From: Thermoplasmata archaeon | Lineage (GTDB): Archaea; Thermoplasmatota; Thermoplasmata; RBG-16-68-12; JAGMCJ01 | NCBI GenBank assembly: GCA_023136265.1 | Contig: JAGLRN010000014.1 | Location: 1 to 64,000, forward strand | DNA: 64,000 nucleotides | Direction: 5' to 3' | Shown here: positions 58,980-64,000 of the stretch, one piece after another | Layout of the letters: each line of letters opens with the position of its first letter | Numbering within the stretch: position 1 is the stretch's first letter | Notes under the pieces: generated by a model | Told to the model about the DNA's origin: nothing | What the model saw: the letters and a program-made list of their open reading frames with translations, nothing else | Database searches by the model: none | Position numbers and translations under genes: made by a program

Positions 58980-59348
58980 TTGATATCCATTCAGAAAGAG
59001 GACATCTCTCCCGAGGAGATAATCAACGCGTTGAAGGTCCCTGAAGCGGGGGCCGTTGTGAGCTTTCTCGGCGTCGTGAGAAAGGATCCAGACATCACCT
59101 TCGGCCTCGAGGTCGAGGCATACAAGGAGATGGCCCTGGAACGGCTGAGGGAAGTAGAGAATGCCGCCAGGGAGCGATTCCAGATCCAGGACATTGCCAT
59201 CGTTCACAGAGTCGGAAAACTCGCAGTGGGCGACAACATCACATTCATTGCCTCATCCGCTGCACACAGGTCCGACGCCTTTGCCGCGACGGAATGGGCG
59301 CTAGAAGAGGTTAAGAAGACCGTTCCGTTGTGGAAGAAGGAGATCTAG
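58980..59348 (+). CDS. moaE: Molybdopterin synthase catalytic subunit (TTG start)
   Basis: GAVVSFLGVVRKDPDITFGLEVEAYKEMALERL; VHRVGKLAVGDNITFIASSAAHRSDAF. Confidence 0.94.
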   Translation: MISIQKEDISPEEIINALKVPEAGAVVSFLGVVRKDPDITFGLEVEAYKEMALERLREVENAARERFQIQDIAIVHRVGKLAVGDNITFIASSAAHRSDAFAATEWALEEVKKTVPLWKKEI

Positions 59349-59780
59349 ATGGGTGGGATGGTCGATATCCAGGATAAGACTAGTACGAGCCGCGAGGCCG
59401 TTTCGGAGGGCTTTCTTTTGCTCGGGGAGAAGACGCTCGAGGCGGCTCGGGCGAGCCAGACGAAGAAGGGCGACCCGCTGAGGACCAGCGAGGTGGCCGC
59501 AATCCAGGCGGTCAAGAATACGCCGAATCTTATACCGTTCTGTCATCCGATCCCCCTCACGAACGTGGCGGTCGAGCTCGAGGTCCTCGATGACAGGGTG
59601 CGGTGCGAGTGCCGGGTCAAGGCCCACTACAAGACCGGGGTCGAGATGGAGTCCCTGGTCGGTGTCACCGTTGCCCTCCTCACGTTCTGGGACATGGTGA
59701 AGTATCTTGAGAAGGATGGGGCGGGACAGTATCCCCACACGAGGATCGAGGGCATAAGAGTGGTCTCAAAGGTGAAATGA
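59349..59780 (+). CDS. moaC: Cyclic pyranopterin monophosphate synthase
   Basis: MVDIQDKTSTSREAVSEG; LIPFCHPIPLTNVAVELE; VKAHYKTGVEMESLVGVTVALLTFWDMVKYLEKDG. Confidence 0.95.
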   Translation: MGGMVDIQDKTSTSREAVSEGFLLLGEKTLEAARASQTKKGDPLRTSEVAAIQAVKNTPNLIPFCHPIPLTNVAVELEVLDDRVRCECRVKAHYKTGVEMESLVGVTVALLTFWDMVKYLEKDGAGQYPHTRIEGIRVVSKVK

Positions 59781-60277
59781 TGGGTCTCGAGGAGCACAGA
59801 AGGAAGGGTCCGGAGAATGTTAGGTGTGCCGTCATCGTGACCAGTGACACCAGGGAAGCTCAGACGGACAGGTCGGGCAGCATGATAACTCAGCTTCTCC
59901 AGGGCGCGGGGCACGAGATAACGGATTATAGGATCGTGCCGAACGACGCGACGGCCCTTGCCAACGCCCTGGAAGCGTCCGCAGAGGGCTCTCAGGCCGT
60001 CGTGATCAGCGGCGGAACCGGAGTCTCCAAGAAAGACATCACGGTCGATGTCGTCGAGCCCCTTCTTGAGAAGAGGCTCAGCGGGTTTGGTGAGCTTTTC
60101 CGGCACCTCAGCTACCGTGAGATAGGCTCCGCCACCATTGTGAGCAGGGCCGTCGCTGGGACGATCGGGGCCAGGGTCATATTCTGCCTGCCAGGCTCAG
60201 AGGGCGCGGTCAAGCTGGCGATGAGGGAACTCATCCTGCCCGAAATTTCACACATCGTGGGAGAGCTCGAGAAATGA
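59777..60277 (+). CDS. moaB: MoaB/Mog-type molybdopterin adenylyltransferase family protein
   Basis: AVIVTSDTREAQTDRSGSMI; VVISGGTGVSKKDITVDVVEPL; IFCLPGSEGAVKLAM. Confidence 0.92.
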   Translation: MMGLEEHRRKGPENVRCAVIVTSDTREAQTDRSGSMITQLLQGAGHEITDYRIVPNDATALANALEASAEGSQAVVISGGTGVSKKDITVDVVEPLLEKRLSGFGELFRHLSYREIGSATIVSRAVAGTIGARVIFCLPGSEGAVKLAMRELILPEISHIVGELEK

Positions 60278-61491
60278 TGCGACCTTTCAGCAAGCTGTTG
60301 TCCTTCGAGAACGCCAAGGCAATCATGCTCAAGAGCGTTGGGCGGGTCGAAAGGTTGGAAGAGTTGCCAATTGGAGACGCTGGTGGGCGGGTCCTGGCTG
60401 AGGAGATTGTTTCGAAGATGGACGTGCCGCCCTTTGACCGCTCGGCCATGGACGGGTTCGCCGTGAGGGCGGAGGACACGTTCTCGGCGGGGAAGCTCGA
60501 ACCAGTGAAACTCCGCGTTGCGGGGAAGTCGCTGGCGGGGCATCCCTCTGGCGCGGTCGTGAAGAACGAGGAGTGCATCGAGATTGCTACGGGTGCCAAG
60601 CTTCCCGACGGGGCAGATGCGGTCGTCAAGGTGGAGAACACCGACGTCACGGACGACATCGTCAAGGTCTTCACGCCCGTCCATCCCGGTCAGGATGTCT
60701 CCAAGAGGGGTGAGGACATCAAGACGGGCCAATGCGTCTTGAGGCATGGGGCATATCTAGATCCGTCGAACGTCGGCGCAGCCGCAGCCTTGGGAATCGA
60801 AACGCTGAGCGTTTTTGAGCGACCAATAGTCGCCATAATCCCAACGGGGGCCGAGGTCGCACCGCCCGGGGCGAATCTGCAGGAGGGCCAGGTCTATGAC
60901 ATCAACACCTACACGCTCTCCCAGGTCGCTCTTCTGAACGGTTGCCTGCCCAAGCCCTGGGGAATCGTGTTGGATGAACACGAGGCCTTGAGGAAGGCGC
61001 TTCTTGAAGCCCTCTCCGAGGACCTCGTCCTCTTCTCTGGTGGGAGCTCCGTGGGCGAGACGGACATCCTCGTGGACATCCTCAGAGAACGAGGGGAGAT
61101 CCTGTTCCATGGAATACAGGTGAAACCCGGCAAGCCAACGCTCTGCGGAAAGGCCGACGGCAAGCTCGTCGTGGGGATGCCCGGCTATCCAGCGTCATGT
61201 CTGACGAATGCATACGCGCTCCTCGCTCCCGTTCTCAGGGAGATGGCGAGGGTCCCGCCCGAGAACGAGCGCCACCTGGACGTCCCGATTTCCAGGCGGG
61301 TCGTTTCGTCCCTTGGAAGGTTGCAGCTGCTCACTGTTAAGATCGAGGCAGAAAAGGCGGTACCGGTCCACAAGGAATCCGGAGCTATCACCAGTCTCGC
61401 GGATGCGGACGGTTACATAGAAATCCCGATTGACACCGAGCTGGTCGAGAAGGGAGACGTCGTTCGCGTGAAGCTCTTCAGGCCAGTTTGA
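60274..61491 (+). CDS. moeA: Molybdopterin molybdenumtransferase
   Basis: PPFDRSAMDGFAV; SGGSSVGETD; VKPGKPTLCGKADGKLVVGMPGYPASCL. Confidence 0.94.
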   Translation: MMRPFSKLLSFENAKAIMLKSVGRVERLEELPIGDAGGRVLAEEIVSKMDVPPFDRSAMDGFAVRAEDTFSAGKLEPVKLRVAGKSLAGHPSGAVVKNEECIEIATGAKLPDGADAVVKVENTDVTDDIVKVFTPVHPGQDVSKRGEDIKTGQCVLRHGAYLDPSNVGAAAALGIETLSVFERPIVAIIPTGAEVAPPGANLQEGQVYDINTYTLSQVALLNGCLPKPWGIVLDEHEALRKALLEALSEDLVLFSGGSSVGETDILVDILRERGEILFHGIQVKPGKPTLCGKADGKLVVGMPGYPASCLTNAYALLAPVLREMARVPPENERHLDVPISRRVVSSLGRLQLLTVKIEAEKAVPVHKESGAITSLADADGYIEIPIDTELVEKGDVVRVKLFRPV

Positions 61492-61903
61492 CCCTCTTGA
61501 GCGGGCGCTTTCGAGGGCAGTTGACCTTCTTCTTCACCTCGATGATCGTGGCCTTCTGGCGGTCCTTCAGCCCCAGAGGATGACAGAGTCGATAGTGTTC
61601 GCAACCGATCTCCCCGCACTTCGGGAACTCGAGCGTCACCATAGAGCCCTCAACGGCGGACTTCACACTGACGACGGCATCGACCGCAACGGTCTCCACC
61701 TCAACGACCCGTACGCCGTCCTCGTGAACCCGGCAGGTGTGGTGCAACCTCCTCACAGAACTGATCCGATATCTCTTCCCCTCTTCGAGGTTGAAGCAGA
61801 CTCCCTTGAGCCTGCAATCCTTGCATTCGGAGAGGGGCCCAGTATACACGAACTCGTTTCCTTCTTTGACCTGCCTTTCGCCGATGAGAGTGACTAGGAC
61901 CAT
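61478..61903 (-). CDS. UPF0179 family protein
   Basis: Archaeal Cys-rich protein: VLVTLIGERQVKEGNEFVYTGPLSECKDCRLKGVCFNLEEGKRYRI. Confidence 0.85.
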   Translation of the reverse strand: MVLVTLIGERQVKEGNEFVYTGPLSECKDCRLKGVCFNLEEGKRYRISSVRRLHHTCRVHEDGVRVVEVETVAVDAVVSVKSAVEGSMVTLEFPKCGEIGCEHYRLCHPLGLKDRQKATIIEVKKKVNCPRKRPLKRVKLA

Positions 61904-61919
61904 TATGCTTCACCCCTTC

Positions 61920-63005
61920 TTAGATCACTTTCGTGATTGAGGCCAAATGTTCTGCGGCCTCCCGGGTCAGTCCCCCATCGCCGAGGATAGTGTACCTCTC
62001 CTTGTTGATATTGTGCGCGTGAACCAAAGCCTCGATTATCTCGTCGTCCGTGACGCCGAGACTCCGGGCAGTCGTAGGTGCGCCAATCGTAAGCAGCGCC
62101 TCTCGAATCCTTTCCCAATCACCGCCATGAAGGTACATCATCATGATCGTTCCCACACCGCACTGTTCGCCGTGCAGTCCTGGCTCTTTTGCTAGCCTGT
62201 CCAGGGCATGGGAGAACTTGTGTTCTGACCCGCTCGCGGGACGTGAACTTCCCGCAATGCTCATTGCGACGCCGGAAGATACCAGCGCCTTAGCCACAAA
62301 CCAGGCCGATTCCTCCAACCTGGGTTTGATTGATCCTGCATTCTCGATAAGAAGGCTGGCGGTCATCCTGGACAAGGAGGCCGCGTAGCTGCTGAAGTAC
62401 TCGTTCTTGAGCTTCCTCGCCAGTATCCAGTCCTTCACCGCTGTGGAGTTAGATATGATGTCCCCGCAGCCGGCCGCCAGGAGCTTGTAAGGGGACTCTG
62501 CCAAGATCGCAGTGTCCATGATCACCGCCAGAGGCGTACGGGCCGCGACGGACCTCTTTCCGTCGTCGCTGTTTATCGACCCTCTAGATGAAACGATGCC
62601 ATCATGGGAAGCCGCCGTGGGAACGCTCAGGAAGGGCAGGCCGACCTTGTCCGAGGAGCATTTCGCCACATCGATGGGCCTGCCCCCACCCACGCCGAGC
62701 ACGAAATCGAAGCCACCATCCTTCAACTGATCCGCTGCCGAGTTGACGATGCCCATGGAGGCATCCTCGATGACGTGGTGCTCGACCGAGAAATTCTCTC
62801 CTTGAAGTATCTCGGCGACCTTATCTCCAGAAATCTCCTTGGTGGTAGGGTCGCAGACAATCAACGCCTTGCTCCCTATGTTCAACTCAGCGCACACGCT
62901 TCCGACCTCGAGGGTTGCATTATGCCCGATGACGACCTTCCTGGGCAACTCCATAGCCTTGGATTTCGTGAAGTCCCCTAGATTGTTCGTGTGATGCGCG
63001 GACAA
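61920..63005 (-). CDS. egsA: NAD(P)-dependent glycerol-1-phosphate dehydrogenase (start may be internal)
   Basis: LPRKVVIGHNATLEVGSVC; GVGGGRPIDVAKCSSDKVGLPFLSVPTAASHDGIVSSRGSI; EHKFSHALD. Confidence 0.92.
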   Translation of the reverse strand: MSAHHTNNLGDFTKSKAMELPRKVVIGHNATLEVGSVCAELNIGSKALIVCDPTTKEISGDKVAEILQGENFSVEHHVIEDASMGIVNSAADQLKDGGFDFVLGVGGGRPIDVAKCSSDKVGLPFLSVPTAASHDGIVSSRGSINSDDGKRSVAARTPLAVIMDTAILAESPYKLLAAGCGDIISNSTAVKDWILARKLKNEYFSSYAASLSRMTASLLIENAGSIKPRLEESAWFVAKALVSSGVAMSIAGSSRPASGSEHKFSHALDRLAKEPGLHGEQCGVGTIMMMYLHGGDWERIREALLTIGAPTTARSLGVTDDEIIEALVHAHNINKERYTILGDGGLTREAAEHLASITKVI

Positions 63006-63122
63006 ATCAGTCTCTCCTTGGACGCTCTAGGAGTTTGCAAATGATTCTCCGACTATATAAAAATGACCGACTCGATTCCTGGTAGCCAGACATACAAAGG
63101 AAATGCTTGTTACGCGTGAAGA

Positions 63123-63157
63123 CCGAGAGACGTGTGGTTCCGGTCAACCGCTCTCGG
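63123..63157. other. Imperfect hairpin element in the egsA/TPR divergent intergenic region
   Basis: CCGAGA-GACGT-GTGGTT-CCGGTC-AACCGC-TCTCGG; two 6-bp stems separated by a 5-nt bulge. Confidence 0.4.
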
Positions 63158-63235
63158 CCAGTACCCGAATCCCAGTATCCTGCTCCAGAATTTCAAGACA
63201 ACATTTAAAAGCTGGACATTCTCTTGACTCTAGTG

Positions 63236-64000
63236 ATGCGGTTGCCAACAGCTTCGATGCTCAACCTGTTAGCGGTCACCGGGAAAAAGGCCGCCAACAA
63301 GCGGAGAGCGGAGGAGGAGTTCCTTCGTGGCAACATTCTATGCGATGAGAGGAACTGCCAGGAAGCCGTGGCCCACTATGATAAAGCGATAGGGCTCGGT
63401 TTTGACGACGAGGTCGTCTTCAACAACAAGGGCGTGGCGTTGGACTCTTTGGGCGAGCACCAGGCAGCGCTTGAATGCTACGAACGGGCGGTGGCCCTCA
63501 GCCCGGAATACGAGATCGCATGGTATAACATGGGCAACGCGTACTCGTATCTGAACGCCTACGATGAGGCTGTCAAATGCTACGATAAGGCCCTTGGCAT
63601 CGACCCCGACTACAAGTTGGCGAGGTACGACAAGGCGTTGGCCCTCGCCCAAGCAGGAAAGGTCAGGCGGGCCGTGGATGTCTACAACCAGATAGTGAAG
63701 GAGGATCCGAGCGACAAGACGGCCTGGTTTCGCAAGGCGTCGCTTCTCGAGGACATCGGGCGGCTCGAGAAGGCCAAGGAGGCCTATGAAATCGCGGTCG
63801 AAATCGACCCCGACTTCGCCGATGCCTGGAATGGGATGGGCAATACCCTTTACGGCCTCGAAAGGTTCGAAGAGGCGATAGACTGCTATGACAAGGCCCT
63901 AGAGATGGATCCCGCGAACGCCGAGGCCTGGAACAACAAGGGCTTCACGTTCTTCATGCTGGGGATTTTCGACGAGGCGCTGAAATGCTATGACGAGGCG
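63236..64000 (+). CDS. TPR repeat protein, truncated by the window end
   Basis: Open from ATG 63236 to 64000 (255 codons); repeats AWYNMGNAYSYLNAYDEAVKCYDKALGIDPDY; leaderless-type TATA ATTTAAAAG upstream. Confidence 0.88.
   Translation, partial: MRLPTASMLNLLAVTGKKAANKRRAEEEFLRGNILCDERNCQEAVAHYDKAIGLGFDDEVVFNNKGVALDSLGEHQAALECYERAVALSPEYEIAWYNMGNAYSYLNAYDEAVKCYDKALGIDPDYKLARYDKALALAQAGKVRRAVDVYNQIVKEDPSDKTAWFRKASLLEDIGRLEKAKEAYEIAVEIDPDFADAWNGMGNTLYGLERFEEAIDCYDKALEMDPANAEAWNNKGFTFFMLGIFDEALKCYDEA

Overview
The window looks like an ordinary chromosomal segment of a moderately GC-rich archaeon, probably a respiring, heterotrophic Thermoplasmatota-like lineage. This lineage call is inferred from gene content (TFB, PurP, pyruvoyl arginine decarboxylase, glycerol-1-phosphate dehydrogenase, B12-dependent RNR, haem O synthase, beta-oxidation genes, ETF) and was not tested phylogenetically. 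I support about 50 protein genes, two tRNAs (Gly-CCC and Arg-TCG, both minus strand), and three small ORFs that the 60-aa track misses: rubredoxin, a ribbon-helix-helix regulator, and a single-TM peptide. A compact moaA-moaD-moaE-moaC-moaB-moeA operon is present. I saw no CRISPR array, transposase, integrase or recognisable defence system. The most interesting signals are: a degenerate 11-bp-period tandem repeat upstream of gcvH; several perfect inverted repeats at promoters or start sites (Ca-ATPase, etfB, rubrerythrin/ctaB, gdhA, TrmB-V4R regulator); a structured hairpin upstream of moaA; an extracellular beta-propeller/TM/double winged-helix protein; a very long Lhr-type helicase; an ETF plus membrane Fe-S oxidoreductase cluster; an upstream ORF overlapping the TFB start; and pervasive overlap of convergent gene ends, three pairs sharing stop codons through CTAG. 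All calls come from reading the sequence; no searches were run.
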